Shown here: positions 16,566 to 26,127 of the stretch, piece by piece
Layout of the letters: each line of letters starts with the position of its first letter
How positions within the stretch are numbered: the first letter of the stretch is position 1
NCBI GenBank assembly: GCA_964536015.1
Contig: CAZHVS010000006.1
Location: 124,001-188,000, forward strand
From: CAZHVS01 sp964536015
GTDB lineage: Bacteria; Bacteroidota; Ignavibacteria; Ignavibacteriales; Ignavibacteriaceae
Direction: 5' to 3'
Length of the DNA stretch: 64,000 bases
Notes under the pieces: generated by a model
Told to the model about the DNA's origin: nothing
What the model saw: only the letters and a program-made list of their open reading frames with translations
The model's database searches: none
Translations under genes and position numbers: made by a program

Positions 16566-18593
16566 TTAGTGTATTTTATAATTTACTTTACCATAAATTC
16601 TAATCTTGAAAAAGTCACTTGTTCTGAATTTAACCGGCGATGCATTTGGCAAAGTTGTATTAACACGGACTTTTGAGATTATATATTTTGCATCAAGAAT
16701 TTTTTTAACATCATCTCCATAAAAAAATAGTTTTGTACTGTTTTCTACAGAACTAATTACTTCTCCATTTGGATTGACTGGAGCTGCAACTGCAATTATT
16801 GAATCACTGCCGGTTGGAAGATATTCTAAAAAATTATATGCAGAATCAACAAGTATTCCTTTATAAACAACCCCAGATGGTAACGCATTTGATATTTCAA
16901 TATTCAATTCAGCAGAAAGAATATTGCTAATCATTTCTCTATCAGTTTTTACGAAATCAACAGCTATCGTATCTGTAATAAAACCTTCTCCTATTCCCAT
17001 GTTCAATGGAATTTCCAATTCTAAATTTCCTGAAACAGAATTTGTATCCCACGCTGAACCAGTTGCATAATTCGGGTTTGCCAATCCATCACCTGTAACA
17101 AGTATTGAATCAGGAAACTTAGTCGAAAAGCCGCTAAGAAAATTTGCCATATCCGTCTTATTAATAGAAAATAAGTTTGAACCCTGATGCAAATTTTTTA
17201 ACGGGATACTTAATATATGAGTTTGAATTCCATTAGTAGCTGTTAATATGCCTCTGAAATTAATATTGAAATTAACTGAGCTATAAAAATTAAAATCAGT
17301 AATAACCTCTTTCAGATTCAATTGATTGTAAGAAAATTTTTTATAAAAATCTTTCATATCAAGTTTGAAATATGTATTACGCGATTCCAATTGCGATGGT
17401 TTTAGTTTTCCTGCAAAATATTTCATTGTTGCTGAACGCTGTTGAATATTTACCAGTACACTATCTCCAACCGACACAGTTCTTAGTTGAGTGCTGCTTT
17501 TAGGTTGAACCGTAATCTTTACAGGTACAGTATTAACAAGACTGTTGCTGCTAATCTGATAACCTGTTAATGGATTTATCATAAAGTGATTATTCGCTCC
17601 TGTAGTTCCTCTTCTGCTAAGAGCAATAAGAGTGTCATACGATTTCCCTGATGAAGAAATCAAAGTTGGAAAGCTGACTATAGCATCTAAATCAGCATCA
17701 ATTCCATTATAAGAGAAAATGTCAAACCATCCTTTACTGAAAATCAAATTAGTAAAGTAAGATGAGTCATCAAGGAGAATGTCAAAATTCTGTATAAAGG
17801 AATTTTGTAGTGGAAAAATTGCAGTGGCAGATTTAACATTTAAATTTTCAAATGAAACTTTTAGTCCTGTATTAGCATTGGAAGGAATAAAAACTGAACT
17901 CCCCCCGCTTCCAGGAGTTGATAATGTTAGATTAATTTTCAAGCTATCGGGAATAGTTTTATTAGCCAAACTAAAAAATATATTTGCAGTGGAAGAATTT
18001 GAGATGCTTATTGCAGTAATAGAATCAAGAATAACAAAATTTGTATATGCATTCAAAATGCTTATCCTGTTTATTACAATGACGAAAGGACCATTATTGT
18101 TTGTTATGCTTGTTTTCAGATAGCCGCTGTTAAATGTTGCTGAACGAAACTCAGGTATTCGGTTAATTGGTTCTGAAATATTTTGATTAACAATTGCCGG
18201 AACAATGGTATTCGTTCCTGGTTGAACGAATGTCCATCTTGTAAGAAGAATTGTTCTGTTTATTTCTGCAGGATTTGTAATTTGAATTGACGGTACTCTT
18301 ACGTTAATATTCGAATTAACTTCTTTAAAGGTAATGCTGTCCCCAACTATTACAGGTTTAACATCAACAGTATCATAATAATATAACAAACCAAGGTTAG
18401 TTGGGTCATGATAAGATTTGATTATGGTCGAATCTTTTTCTATTATTTCAGTAAGTTCATATTTCCTGTTCATCAAAGGAATATTAAGGTCTACATCCCA
18501 TAAAGGCATAACAGGATTTTTAATCTCACAAGCTTGAAAAACAAAAAGCAAGATTACAAAAATTACAGAAATTAATTTTTTTATCCTTTTCAA
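16566..18593 (-). CDS. Large envelope lipoprotein
   Basis: About 675 residues, starting with a basic signal segment (KRIKKLISVIFVILLFVF) and lipobox FQAC, followed by EIKNPVMPLWDVDLNIPL. The rest is beta-rich and Ser/Asn/Thr-rich, without recognisable catalytic motifs. I chose the TTG at 18593: the reading frame runs upstream to a TTG at 18656 but the extra 21 residues precede the signal peptide and would begin 8-15 nt from the U-tract of the terminator at 18672-18696. It forms a pair with the outer-membrane protein gene downstream. Similar 'PMPLWDVDLNIPL' lipoproteins seem to be a lineage-specific family of unknown function. Confidence 0.65.
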   Translation of the reverse strand: MKRIKKLISVIFVILLFVFQACEIKNPVMPLWDVDLNIPLMNRKYELTEIIEKDSTIIKSYHDPTNLGLLYYYDTVDVKPVIVGDSITFKEVNSNINVRVPSIQITNPAEINRTILLTRWTFVQPGTNTIVPAIVNQNISEPINRIPEFRSATFNSGYLKTSITNNNGPFVIVINRISILNAYTNFVILDSITAISISNSSTANIFFSLANKTIPDSLKINLTLSTPGSGGSSVFIPSNANTGLKVSFENLNVKSATAIFPLQNSFIQNFDILLDDSSYFTNLIFSKGWFDIFSYNGIDADLDAIVSFPTLISSSGKSYDTLIALSRRGTTGANNHFMINPLTGYQISSNSLVNTVPVKITVQPKSSTQLRTVSVGDSVLVNIQQRSATMKYFAGKLKPSQLESRNTYFKLDMKDFYKKFSYNQLNLKEVITDFNFYSSVNFNINFRGILTATNGIQTHILSIPLKNLHQGSNLFSINKTDMANFLSGFSTKFPDSILVTGDGLANPNYATGSAWDTNSVSGNLELEIPLNMGIGEGFITDTIAVDFVKTDREMISNILSAELNIEISNALPSGVVYKGILVDSAYNFLEYLPTGSDSIIAVAAPVNPNGEVISSVENSTKLFFYGDDVKKILDAKYIISKVRVNTTLPNASPVKFRTSDFFKIRIYGKVNYKIH

Positions 18594-18663
18594 TGAAATA
18601 ATTCTAATTCTGGTAATTGCAGGCGGTAAATTCCTTAAATTGTAATGAAAAAACAAGAAAATA

Positions 18664-18696
18664 TTAAAAAAAAGGCTTCAGGAATTCTGAAGCCTT
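18664..18696 (-). terminator. Intrinsic terminator after the DUF3467 gene
   Basis: AAGGCTTCAG (18672-18681) and CTGAAGCCTT (18687-18696) form a perfect 10-bp stem with a 5-nt loop. On the minus strand it is followed by seven T. It lies 5 nt after the DUF3467 stop codon. Confidence 0.85.
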
Positions 18697-18701
18697 AAAA
18701 T

Positions 18702-19031
18702 TTAATTTATCTTTTCCTGCTTTATGGGAGGAATAAATCCAAACTGTTGATCAGGAGGATTGTCTGTGTGTATCTCTCCAAATCTTGTTTCAAATTTATC
18801 AATGTTATCTTTCAATGCTCGCATCAACATTTTGGCATGCTGAGGAGTGGTAATAATTCTTGCATGAACTTTAGCTTTAGGAATGCCGGGAACAATTCTT
18901 GTAAAATCTATTATAAATTCAGCAGGAGAATGTGTTATGATTGCTAAATTAGAATAAATTCCTTCGGCTTCTTTTTCACCAAGTTCTATGTTTATCTGCT
19001 GTGGTTGTGGTTGATTTGAATTATTTGACAT
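18702..19031 (-). CDS. DUF3467 family protein
   Basis: A 109-residue protein matching the DUF3467 family: the core INIELGEKEAEGIYSNLAIITHSPAEFIIDF followed by a beta hairpin (KAKVHARIITTPQHAKMLMRAL) is characteristic. Members are small, widespread in Bacteroidota and Chlorobi, and of unknown function. I place the start at M12 of the open frame (19031), which lies 4 nt past the TPR-gene stop codon; the upstream ATG at 19064 would overlap that gene by 29 nt. Confidence 0.85.
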   Translation of the reverse strand: MSNNSNQPQPQQINIELGEKEAEGIYSNLAIITHSPAEFIIDFTRIVPGIPKAKVHARIITTPQHAKMLMRALKDNIDKFETRFGEIHTDNPPDQQFGFIPPIKQEKIN

Positions 19032-19035
19032 ACTA

Positions 19036-20391
19036 TCATTTCCCAGATATTTTTGTAAATCCAATAACTTTATTATCAGAGCAGTAAATTATTAAACTTA
19101 TGTTCTTGTAGTAATAACTTGTAGCATTTATATTTTGAAAAACGCTTTCTATTTTCTGATCTGGTGTACCAATCATTTTGACTACATCTTCTTCACGCAT
19201 ACCAATTTTGAGGTTTTGTTCATTAGCCGTTCTTAAAGCATCGGATTTATTGAATGCATCAAAAGCTTTATCAGTCGTGCCAAGTACTGAATATACTTTG
19301 CCAAGCAGTTCCCAAATGGCTGCTTCGTCAGTTTTTTTCTGTACATATGTTTCAAGATATGGTAAAGCAAGATTATATTTTACTTTAGCTTCAGGATCTT
19401 CTTTGCCTAAAGCATCAGCATCTTTTGCTATCTTAGCTCCCCATTTAACATAAGTTACAGCAAGATTATATGTGGCATTTAGATATTCAGGATCAATTTC
19501 CAGAGCTTTTTTAAATTGTTCAACAGCACCTTCAAAATCATTTGCTCCTAATAAAAGAACACCATAATTATATCTGTATAATTTATTTGTAGGTTCCTGT
19601 TCAACACCAGCTTTAAAGGATTTTATTGCTATATCAATTTTGTTGGCACCAATGTAGGCATTCGATAGATAGAGAAGAATTTCAGAATCGTTTGGATAAA
19701 TTTTTCTTCCATCTTCTAATGTACTTATTGCTTTATTGTAATATTCAATTGCTTTAATACTATCGGCAGCAACTTTGTTTTTTTCATATTCATTTCTTAC
19801 TGAGAGACCTTTGTTGTAATAAATTTCCCCAAGAAATTTTATACCATCAAGAGTTTTCTTTTTCGAATTAAGTTTTTCAAGATTAGGGATTGCATCATCG
19901 TATTTTCCCTGACTAATATAAACCAGTGATAAATTTCTATATGTATCAGCAGAATCCGGTTCAAGTTTTATTGCATAATTAAAAGCCCAAACTGATTTGT
20001 CATAATACATTTTGACACTATCCTCATTTTTCACATTGGTAGCTCTCTGGTAAAATCCAACTCCTTTATTAAACAATTGTGCCCAGTGATATTTTTTAGA
20101 ATTTTCAATATCTTTTTCAAAATTTTTGCTTATAGAAAGTGATTTATTGTAAGAAGAAATCAGATTATCATAATCTTCTTTCTCTCCAAAGATATAACCC
20201 ATAAGATAATATCCTTCATCACTTTTAGGATTTTTATCAGTTTCTTTTTTAAGGGCATCTAAAGCTTTATCAAAGTTTTTTTGCTGTATATATAATTTAG
20301 CACTTGTTAATTCTGTTGAAGAGCATTGATAACCTGTAAACATCATTGCAAGAATAAAAAGAGCTGAAATAAAAATATAAAAGCGTTTCAT
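19036..20391 (-). CDS. TPR lipoprotein with C-terminal BamE/SmpA-like domain
   Basis: A 451-residue lipoprotein (signal segment then GYQCSST, C23) with about nine tetratricopeptide repeats between residues 28 and 385, for example AVEQFKKALEIDPEYLNATYNLAV. The last 65 residues switch to a different fold: LKIGMREEDVVKMIGTPDQK followed by strands ending SLIIYCSDNKVIGFTKI. The pattern 'GM-x-x-x-x-V-x-x-x-x-G-x-P' is that of SmpA/OmlA (BamE) domains, which in other bacteria sit in the outer-membrane protein assembly machine. The domain assignment is by eye. A GGAG site precedes the ATG. Confidence 0.75.
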   Translation of the reverse strand: MKRFYIFISALFILAMMFTGYQCSSTELTSAKLYIQQKNFDKALDALKKETDKNPKSDEGYYLMGYIFGEKEDYDNLISSYNKSLSISKNFEKDIENSKKYHWAQLFNKGVGFYQRATNVKNEDSVKMYYDKSVWAFNYAIKLEPDSADTYRNLSLVYISQGKYDDAIPNLEKLNSKKKTLDGIKFLGEIYYNKGLSVRNEYEKNKVAADSIKAIEYYNKAISTLEDGRKIYPNDSEILLYLSNAYIGANKIDIAIKSFKAGVEQEPTNKLYRYNYGVLLLGANDFEGAVEQFKKALEIDPEYLNATYNLAVTYVKWGAKIAKDADALGKEDPEAKVKYNLALPYLETYVQKKTDEAAIWELLGKVYSVLGTTDKAFDAFNKSDALRTANEQNLKIGMREEDVVKMIGTPDQKIESVFQNINATSYYYKNISLIIYCSDNKVIGFTKISGK

Positions 20392-20517
20392 CTGTTCTCC
20401 ATTATTATTTTTTTGTGCCTCAAAATTAAGAGATTATAAGCCTTAAAACAAGAATACAGGTATTTTATTTATTCGTAGGGGAATGGATAAAAAGAGAGAT
20501 ATTAAGCTAAAAACTGA

Positions 20518-21294
20518 CTAAAACGTAAGGTCTTTAATAGAATTTAATTTAAACTTTGGTTTGATGAGTGAATTTCCGTTCAGGAAATTTTTTATGCCCG
20601 TTGATACTAGTGCGGTATCAACTCCAAAATTATTTCCCATTGCAATATCTGTTTCCAGCCTGTCGCCGATTAACAATACCTCTTTTAATTTAAGGTTTAA
20701 CCGACTCATTGCTTCTTCCATAATAAATGGTGATGGTTTCCCGAAATTCAACTCAAGTTTACGGTGAGTTCTTTTTTCAAGAGCAGAAATTGTAGAACCT
20801 GCATCAAGTATCTCCCCGCCTTCAACAGGACAAGTGTCATCAATATTTGCAGCAAAAAATCTTGCTCCTTTTTCAAGACTGTGTGCCGCTATTTCAAGTT
20901 TTTTATAATCAAGAGTTCTATCAAGAGATACAATAAGAATATCAATTTCATCTGGATTATCGGTATACTTCAACCCGCTTTTTTTTATTTCATTTACAAA
21001 TTTTTTTTCAGCAATAGCAAAAAAGTTTAATCTGGGAAAATTCACAGAAAGATAATTCTGTACGATAATCGTTGCATTAATTACTTCGTGTTTTTCGACT
21101 TTTACTTTATGTTTTTTTAAAAAACGATAATAATCAACTGCGTTTTCCGTTGTTTTGTTTGACACAAAAACTATTTTCTTCTCTTTTTGTTTAAGCAAAT
21201 TGATTGTAGTAGCTGCCCCGGGAATTAATTTATCGCCACGGTACACTGTGCCATCAAGATCAATTATAAAGCCTTTATACTTATCTAGTAACAA
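20518..21294 (-). CDS. HAD-superfamily phosphatase (NagD-like)
   Basis: A 258-residue HAD-IIA hydrolase. Motif I is IIDLDGTVYRGD (nucleophile Asp), motif II FVSNKTTEN, motif III the Lys of FGKPSPF, and motif IV LIGDRLETDIAMG. The cap lies between motifs II and III, as in NagD and 4-nitrophenylphosphatases. Physiological substrates in this class are sugar phosphates, phosphoglycolate or nucleotides; this one cannot be decided. TTG start, 8 nt after the amylase stop codon. Part of a minus-strand set with amylase, rfbD and a sugar kinase. Confidence 0.87.
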   Translation of the reverse strand: MLLDKYKGFIIDLDGTVYRGDKLIPGAATTINLLKQKEKKIVFVSNKTTENAVDYYRFLKKHKVKVEKHEVINATIIVQNYLSVNFPRLNFFAIAEKKFVNEIKKSGLKYTDNPDEIDILIVSLDRTLDYKKLEIAAHSLEKGARFFAANIDDTCPVEGGEILDAGSTISALEKRTHRKLELNFGKPSPFIMEEAMSRLNLKLKEVLLIGDRLETDIAMGNNFGVDTALVSTGIKNFLNGNSLIKPKFKLNSIKDLTF

Positions 21295-21302
21295 AACAAC
21301 TC

Positions 21303-23108
21303 TCAGTACTTATAAATTTCAAATGAATTGGGTTTTAATATCGATTTAATTTCTGTGTCGGTTAAAGGAATTGCGTTTTCAAATTCAACTTTAAAAATTT
21401 TACTTGTATTTACTTCATAACTAAAATGACAAGAATTATTTCCTAAATTGAACACAACTAAAATATTTTCATTTTCATAACCTCTTTTGAACGCAAATAC
21501 GCGATGTTCATCATCAAATAAAACAAAACTTACATTACCTGATTTAATGGCTTTGCTCTTATTCCGAATAGCAATTATTTTTTTATAGTAATCGAGCAGG
21601 TCATCATTAACATATACTTTATATTTTCCATATCCTTTTTGAAACCCTGATGATGAATCTATTATCTCATCATCATAAATTAATTCACTCCATATCATTG
21701 GTTTTCTATCGTGAGGATCATCTGCACCCCACATTCCAGCTTCATCTCCATAATAGATCATTGGTGCGCCTTTATAAAGCATCTGGAAAGCTACAATCAT
21801 TTTCATTTTTTCATAAAATTGCGAAGAGGGTTTTGCTGGATTGTAATTTGGATTTCTTTCATCTGCATCTCGGTCATAACCTCTGTCGGGATTAGCAATC
21901 ATTGAGACAAGTCGTTCGGTATCATGTGAATCTAAAAGATTTTGAAGCAGATGCAGATTTTCCCTTGGATATGTTTTTTCAATCTGCTCAAGTCGTTTTA
22001 TAAATTCAGATGTTTTTATTTTTGATGTATCAGCAATAAAAAAATCTTTTACTGCATACGCAAAATTGTAATTCATCAGGGCATCAAATACACCATTTGC
22101 ACATACTAGGTCGGGAGAAAAATCCCATAGTTCTCCAATAATTATTGCCCGACTGTTTATACTCTTCACCAATTCATTCCAATCTTTCCAGAAACCTTTG
22201 GGAACTTCATTCGCCACATCAAGCCGCCATCCGTCAATTCCATCAGAAGGATTACCATCCTTGTTCGGATCCATCCATTTGCAGGTTGAATTGAAAATGT
22301 ATTTTTTAACTTCACTTTGCAAATCATTTTCGGTTCTGTTAAACTCAGGCAGTGATTTTACATTCCACCAGCCTTTGTAATCAAATTCATTTTCTTTAGT
22401 CTTCGGGTCGTCAAACGATTTGATTTTGTACCAATCTGCATATTTAGAATTTTTTCCGTTTTTTATTATATCCTGAAAAGCCCAGAATTGTGTTCCTGTA
22501 TGATTGAACACTCCATCAATAATTATTTTCATTCCTCTTGAATGAACTTCATCAATTAGTTTAAGAAATAATTTGTCCGCAGAAGTCCAGTTCCACGTTG
22601 AAGCATCATCAGGAATCTCTTTGTTAATCAATTGACTATCTTCTTCGGGATTGGTCCCAAAATTTACATCAATATGATGATAAGTTGAGCCATCATATTT
22701 ATGAAGAGAAACTGCATCAAAGACAGGATTAAGATAAATTGCCCCAACACCAAGTTCTTTCAGGTAATCGAGCTTATTTATTATTCCCTTTATATCTCCA
22801 CCGTATCTTCTTAAAAAAAGATTATCGCGGAATTTTCTGTTCGATTTTTTTTCCCATTCATTCTGTCCAAACCAGTTTGAAGTCCATCTTGAAATTTTCC
22901 AATCTTTGTTCATATAGCCAGAATGAATAAAAACTTTTTCCGCAACCGGATCATTTGCCGTATCGCCATTACAAAATCTTTCAGGAAAAATTTGGTACCA
23001 CACTATTCCCTTTGCCCAATCAGGGAACTTCTCCTGCTGCAAATATACATGCCTTGTAAAAGAGAAAAAAATTATGACACAAAAAGTTATGAACTTAAAG
23101 CAGGTCAT
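21303..23108 (-). CDS. Secreted alpha-amylase (GH13, neopullulanase-like)
   Basis: A 601-residue glycoside hydrolase with an N-terminal signal sequence (FITFCVIIFFSFTRHVYLQ), so it acts outside the cytoplasm. The three catalytic acids are present in their motifs: GWRLDVANEV (nucleophile Asp), IIGELWDF (acid/base Glu) and LDSHDTERL (transition-state Asp). The motif GVFNHTG is conserved region I. The start WYQIFPERFCNGD is typical of cyclomaltodextrinase/neopullulanase-type GH13 enzymes, but the extra N-terminal starch-binding domain of those is absent. It overlaps rfbD by 4 nt (ATGA), implying translational coupling. Likely supplies maltodextrins, complementing glycogen phosphorylase. Confidence 0.92.
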   Translation of the reverse strand: MTCFKFITFCVIIFFSFTRHVYLQQEKFPDWAKGIVWYQIFPERFCNGDTANDPVAEKVFIHSGYMNKDWKISRWTSNWFGQNEWEKKSNRKFRDNLFLRRYGGDIKGIINKLDYLKELGVGAIYLNPVFDAVSLHKYDGSTYHHIDVNFGTNPEEDSQLINKEIPDDASTWNWTSADKLFLKLIDEVHSRGMKIIIDGVFNHTGTQFWAFQDIIKNGKNSKYADWYKIKSFDDPKTKENEFDYKGWWNVKSLPEFNRTENDLQSEVKKYIFNSTCKWMDPNKDGNPSDGIDGWRLDVANEVPKGFWKDWNELVKSINSRAIIIGELWDFSPDLVCANGVFDALMNYNFAYAVKDFFIADTSKIKTSEFIKRLEQIEKTYPRENLHLLQNLLDSHDTERLVSMIANPDRGYDRDADERNPNYNPAKPSSQFYEKMKMIVAFQMLYKGAPMIYYGDEAGMWGADDPHDRKPMIWSELIYDDEIIDSSSGFQKGYGKYKVYVNDDLLDYYKKIIAIRNKSKAIKSGNVSFVLFDDEHRVFAFKRGYENENILVVFNLGNNSCHFSYEVNTSKIFKVEFENAIPLTDTEIKSILKPNSFEIYKY

Positions 23109-24019
23109 AGTTCAAGTTCTCTTTTCATTGCAGCAAGAGAATCAATTATACTTATAGGTTTATAACCAAGTTCAGTTTCTGCTTTAAATATTATCAAACC
23201 AGAATTAAGTGGTCTTTTAGCAAGTTGTTTTAATTCTTGTGTTATGATCGGAATAACCAGCGATTTATCAAGTGAAAAGAAATCAGCAATCTTCATTGTA
23301 AATTCAAAACGGTTAAGAAATTCTTTCCCGGCTATATTGTAAATGCCGCTCTTTCTGAATTCAACAACTTTACTAATTCCCTGTACAAGGTCATCAATGT
23401 AAGTAGGATTATTAACCTGATCTGTTACAATTCTGATATTTCTTTCTGCACTAAGTTCATTAAATACCCATCTTACAAAATCAGGTCGTCCTTTTGGAAC
23501 AATACCGTACAAAACATTTGTTCTTAGTATTGTGAACATTATCCCGCTCATCAATAAAACATTTTCACTTGCAAGTTTTGTGCGACCGTAATAACCAAGC
23601 GGATTAGGTTTATCTGTTTCAAGATAAGGTCCTTTAATCCCGTCAAAAATGTAGTCTGTAGAAATATGAATCAAATGTGCATCGATCGTACGTGTCATTT
23701 CAGCAATATATTCAACTGCTTTTACATTTAATTTCCATGCTTGCTCTCTCTCGGTTTCTGATTTATCAACATTAGTAAAAGCTGCGGCATTAATAATTAC
23801 ATCGGGGCAAAAGTCGAACACAATTTTTTTTACTTCATCCCTTTTCGTAATATCAGTCTGAATATAATTGACATCATCATAAAATGATTCATCCTCAAAC
23901 GAAGAGCAAAGCAATTCCACATTACTGTTTTTTTGGTAGAATCTTGTAATTCTGCAGCCAAGCATTCCATTAGAACCAAAAACAAGAATTCGCTTTTTAA
24001 TTATATCGTTTGAAAACAT
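23105..24019 (-). CDS. rfbD: dTDP-4-dehydrorhamnose reductase-like protein
   Basis: A 304-residue short-chain reductase of the RmlD type, which makes dTDP-L-rhamnose from the 4-keto intermediate. Visible are the nucleotide-binding loop FGSNGMLGCRI, the AAAFTNVDKSE motif, HISTDYIFDG, and the catalytic Tyr-x-x-x-Lys in GYYGRTKLASE. It is separated by about 13 kb from rfbA and rfbC, and no rfbB (4,6-dehydratase) is seen in the window. RmlD-like proteins also act on other sugars, so the assignment is probable only. It overlaps the PfkB kinase by 23 nt upstream and the amylase by 4 nt downstream. Confidence 0.8.
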   Translation of the reverse strand: MFSNDIIKKRILVFGSNGMLGCRITRFYQKNSNVELLCSSFEDESFYDDVNYIQTDITKRDEVKKIVFDFCPDVIINAAAFTNVDKSETEREQAWKLNVKAVEYIAEMTRTIDAHLIHISTDYIFDGIKGPYLETDKPNPLGYYGRTKLASENVLLMSGIMFTILRTNVLYGIVPKGRPDFVRWVFNELSAERNIRIVTDQVNNPTYIDDLVQGISKVVEFRKSGIYNIAGKEFLNRFEFTMKIADFFSLDKSLVIPIITQELKQLAKRPLNSGLIIFKAETELGYKPISIIDSLAAMKRELEL

Positions 24020-24887
24020 CTTCTTTAATTTTTTCTAAATCTTTAACATCTTTGTAAGTTGTAACACAAGCACCTGCAATATTTGCAAGTTTAATAGATT
24101 TTTCAATATTATTTTCTTTCAAGTAAGAATAAAAAAACACTGCACCGAAAACATCACCGCAGCCAATTTTATTAACCACTTCAACGTTTAATGGTTCTTC
24201 ATTAATAACATTTATAATATTTTTATTGCGAAAATACAATTTAGCTCCCGAATGTCCTTTTGTTACAATAAATATTTTAACACCTAAGCCTAAAATTTCT
24301 TCCGCAATTTTCTCTTCTTTAGTTTCGTTGGTTAGAGTCAACATTTCATTTTCATTTACTTGTATTATATCAACTGCAGAATTCCATCTGTTAAATTCAG
24401 GAATCTTTCTAAAATTTCTGATATAATTTTCATCCATGCCCCGTGCTAGGCTATGCACATCAAGATAAATTCTTCCTTTATAATTTTCGCTGATTTTTTT
24501 CAGGTCATCAATTGATATATCAAAACCGGTAATCATATTAATAAGTATTCCATCAAACTGACCCAATTCCTCAAAACGTATATCAAGTTTATTTGTTAGA
24601 TTCTCATATTTCTCGTGTCTTTCCTTATCTTCAAAGACTGTAAGATGAATAGATGGAATTGCTTCAACTTTAGAAAAATATTTTTGATTTATATCTTTAT
24701 ATAAAAACTCAAATAGTCCGTAATTTTTTTCAGAGATAGAAGTTGCCAAAAATATTTCATCCTCTTTTTCTTTGAAGTAATTCATTGCAGCAGTGGAATA
24801 AAAAATTCCCCCGGGTTTTACATTTTCCTGTTTCCCTCTAAACAGAATATGGTCTTCAACACTATGTCCAATTACTAATATTTTCAC
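23997..24887 (-). CDS. PfkB-family carbohydrate kinase
   Basis: A 296-residue sugar or nucleoside kinase of the ribokinase fold. The C-terminal anion-hole and catalytic motif is visible as VNKIGCGDVFGAVFFYSYL (catalytic Asp in GCGD), and the N-terminal glycine pair as GGIFYSTAAMNYF. Internal segments ITGFDISIDDLKK and LDVHSLARGMD fit the fold. Substrate is not identifiable; ADP-heptose synthase-type kinases, ribokinase and others share these motifs. Overlap of 23 nt with rfbD indicates a shared transcript. Confidence 0.85.
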   Translation of the reverse strand: MKILVIGHSVEDHILFRGKQENVKPGGIFYSTAAMNYFKEKEDEIFLATSISEKNYGLFEFLYKDINQKYFSKVEAIPSIHLTVFEDKERHEKYENLTNKLDIRFEELGQFDGILINMITGFDISIDDLKKISENYKGRIYLDVHSLARGMDENYIRNFRKIPEFNRWNSAVDIIQVNENEMLTLTNETKEEKIAEEILGLGVKIFIVTKGHSGAKLYFRNKNIINVINEEPLNVEVVNKIGCGDVFGAVFFYSYLKENNIEKSIKLANIAGACVTTYKDVKDLEKIKEDVFKRYN

Positions 24888-24953
24888 AATGTAATCTGTT
24901 TAAAACTAAAAATGATTTTTAATAGTTTAATATAAAAAGAATAATTATTTTTC

Positions 24954-24969
24954 TTTTGATTAATCAAAA
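24954..24969. promoter_or_regulatory. 16-bp palindrome in the pfkB/bshA divergent region
   Basis: TTTTGATTAATCAAAA is a perfect palindrome 31 nt before the bshA ATG, in the 112-bp gap between two divergent genes. It could be an operator, but in DNA this AT-rich one or two such palindromes per window are expected by chance. Confidence 0.25.
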
Positions 24970-24999
24970 CTTAAAGACAAATTAAATGGAAAAAATTTT

Positions 25000-26124
25000 A
25001 TGAAAATAGGAATAACTTGCTACCCAACGTACGGCGGAAGCGGTGTAGTTGCTACTGAACTGGGAAAAGAACTCGCTTTAAAAGGTCACGAGGTACATTT
25101 TATTAGTTATGCAGTTCCCTTCAGACTTACTCATTACGTAGAAAATATTTTTTTTCATGAAGTTGAAACAAGTAATTATCCTTTGTTTGAATTCAATCTC
25201 TACAGTCTTGCTCTTGCAAGCAAAATGGTTGAAGTTGCTACTTTTGAAAATCTTGATTTGCTGCACGTTCATTACGCCATTCCTCATGCTACGAGTGCTT
25301 ATCTTGCTAAACAAGTACTTGCAAAACAAAAAAAATTAAAAGTTATTACAACTCTTCACGGTACAGATATTACTTTAGTTGGACTTGAACCATCTTTCAA
25401 TCATCTTGTCCGCTTTAGTATTGAACAAAGTGATGGCGTAACAGCTGTATCAAGATATCTTAAAGAAAAAACTCTAACAAATTATGATTTCGAAAAAGAT
25501 ATTGAAGTAATTCATAACTTTATTGATTCAGAAGTATATAAACCAGCAACTGATTCTCCCCTTAAAAAACATCTTGCTCCTAATGGAGAAAGAATTCTTG
25601 TCCATACTTCAAACTTCCGGCAGGTCAAACGAGTACCCGATACAATTAAACTTTTTAGCACAATTGAAAAACAAATTCCATCAAAACTGGTCCTTGTCGG
25701 TGATGGACCGGACAGAAGTGAATGCGAAAAACTTTGCAGAGAACTTAACCTTTGTGGAAAAGTAATCTTTTTGGGAAAGCAGGAAGCATTAACTGATATT
25801 CTCACCGCTTCAGATTTGTTTTTAATTCCATCTCAATCAGAAAGTTTTGGACTTGCCGCTCTTGAAGCAATGGCTTGTGGTTTGCCTGTCATTAGCTCAA
25901 GTGTGGGTGGACTTCCGGAATTAATTCTCCATAATAAAACAGGGTTCATTGCTGAAATTGGTGATATAGAACGCATGGCAAAATATGCACTCGACTTACT
26001 TACTAACGAAAAAAAATACAAACGTTTTGCCGAAGACTCAAGAAACAGGGCTGTTACTCTCTTCGATAAAAGTGTAATTATTCCAAGATATGAAAAATTT
26101 TATGAAAAAATTTTAAGTGAGTAA
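25000..26124 (+). CDS. bshA: N-acetyl-alpha-D-glucosaminyl L-malate synthase
   Basis: First enzyme of bacillithiol synthesis: joins UDP-GlcNAc to L-malate. A 374-residue GT4 glycosyltransferase. The N-terminal MKIGITCYPTYGGSGVVATE and the EVHFISYAVPFRL segment are diagnostic for BshA, as is HVHYAIPHATSAYLA. The nucleotide-sugar site appears as PSQSESFGLAALEAMACGLP with the two acidic residues of GT4 enzymes. No bshB or bshC is nearby. It starts a plus-strand group with the methyltransferase gene 3 nt downstream. No strong ribosome site, only TGGAAAA at 13 nt. Confidence 0.93.
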   Translation: MKIGITCYPTYGGSGVVATELGKELALKGHEVHFISYAVPFRLTHYVENIFFHEVETSNYPLFEFNLYSLALASKMVEVATFENLDLLHVHYAIPHATSAYLAKQVLAKQKKLKVITTLHGTDITLVGLEPSFNHLVRFSIEQSDGVTAVSRYLKEKTLTNYDFEKDIEVIHNFIDSEVYKPATDSPLKKHLAPNGERILVHTSNFRQVKRVPDTIKLFSTIEKQIPSKLVLVGDGPDRSECEKLCRELNLCGKVIFLGKQEALTDILTASDLFLIPSQSESFGLAALEAMACGLPVISSSVGGLPELILHNKTGFIAEIGDIERMAKYALDLLTNEKKYKRFAEDSRNRAVTLFDKSVIIPRYEKFYEKILSE

Positions 26125-26127
26125 ATC

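Noticed and set aside
18594..18656. 21-residue extension of the large lipoprotein from TTG 18656
   Set aside because: It would precede the signal peptide and begin almost inside the U-tract of the preceding terminator.
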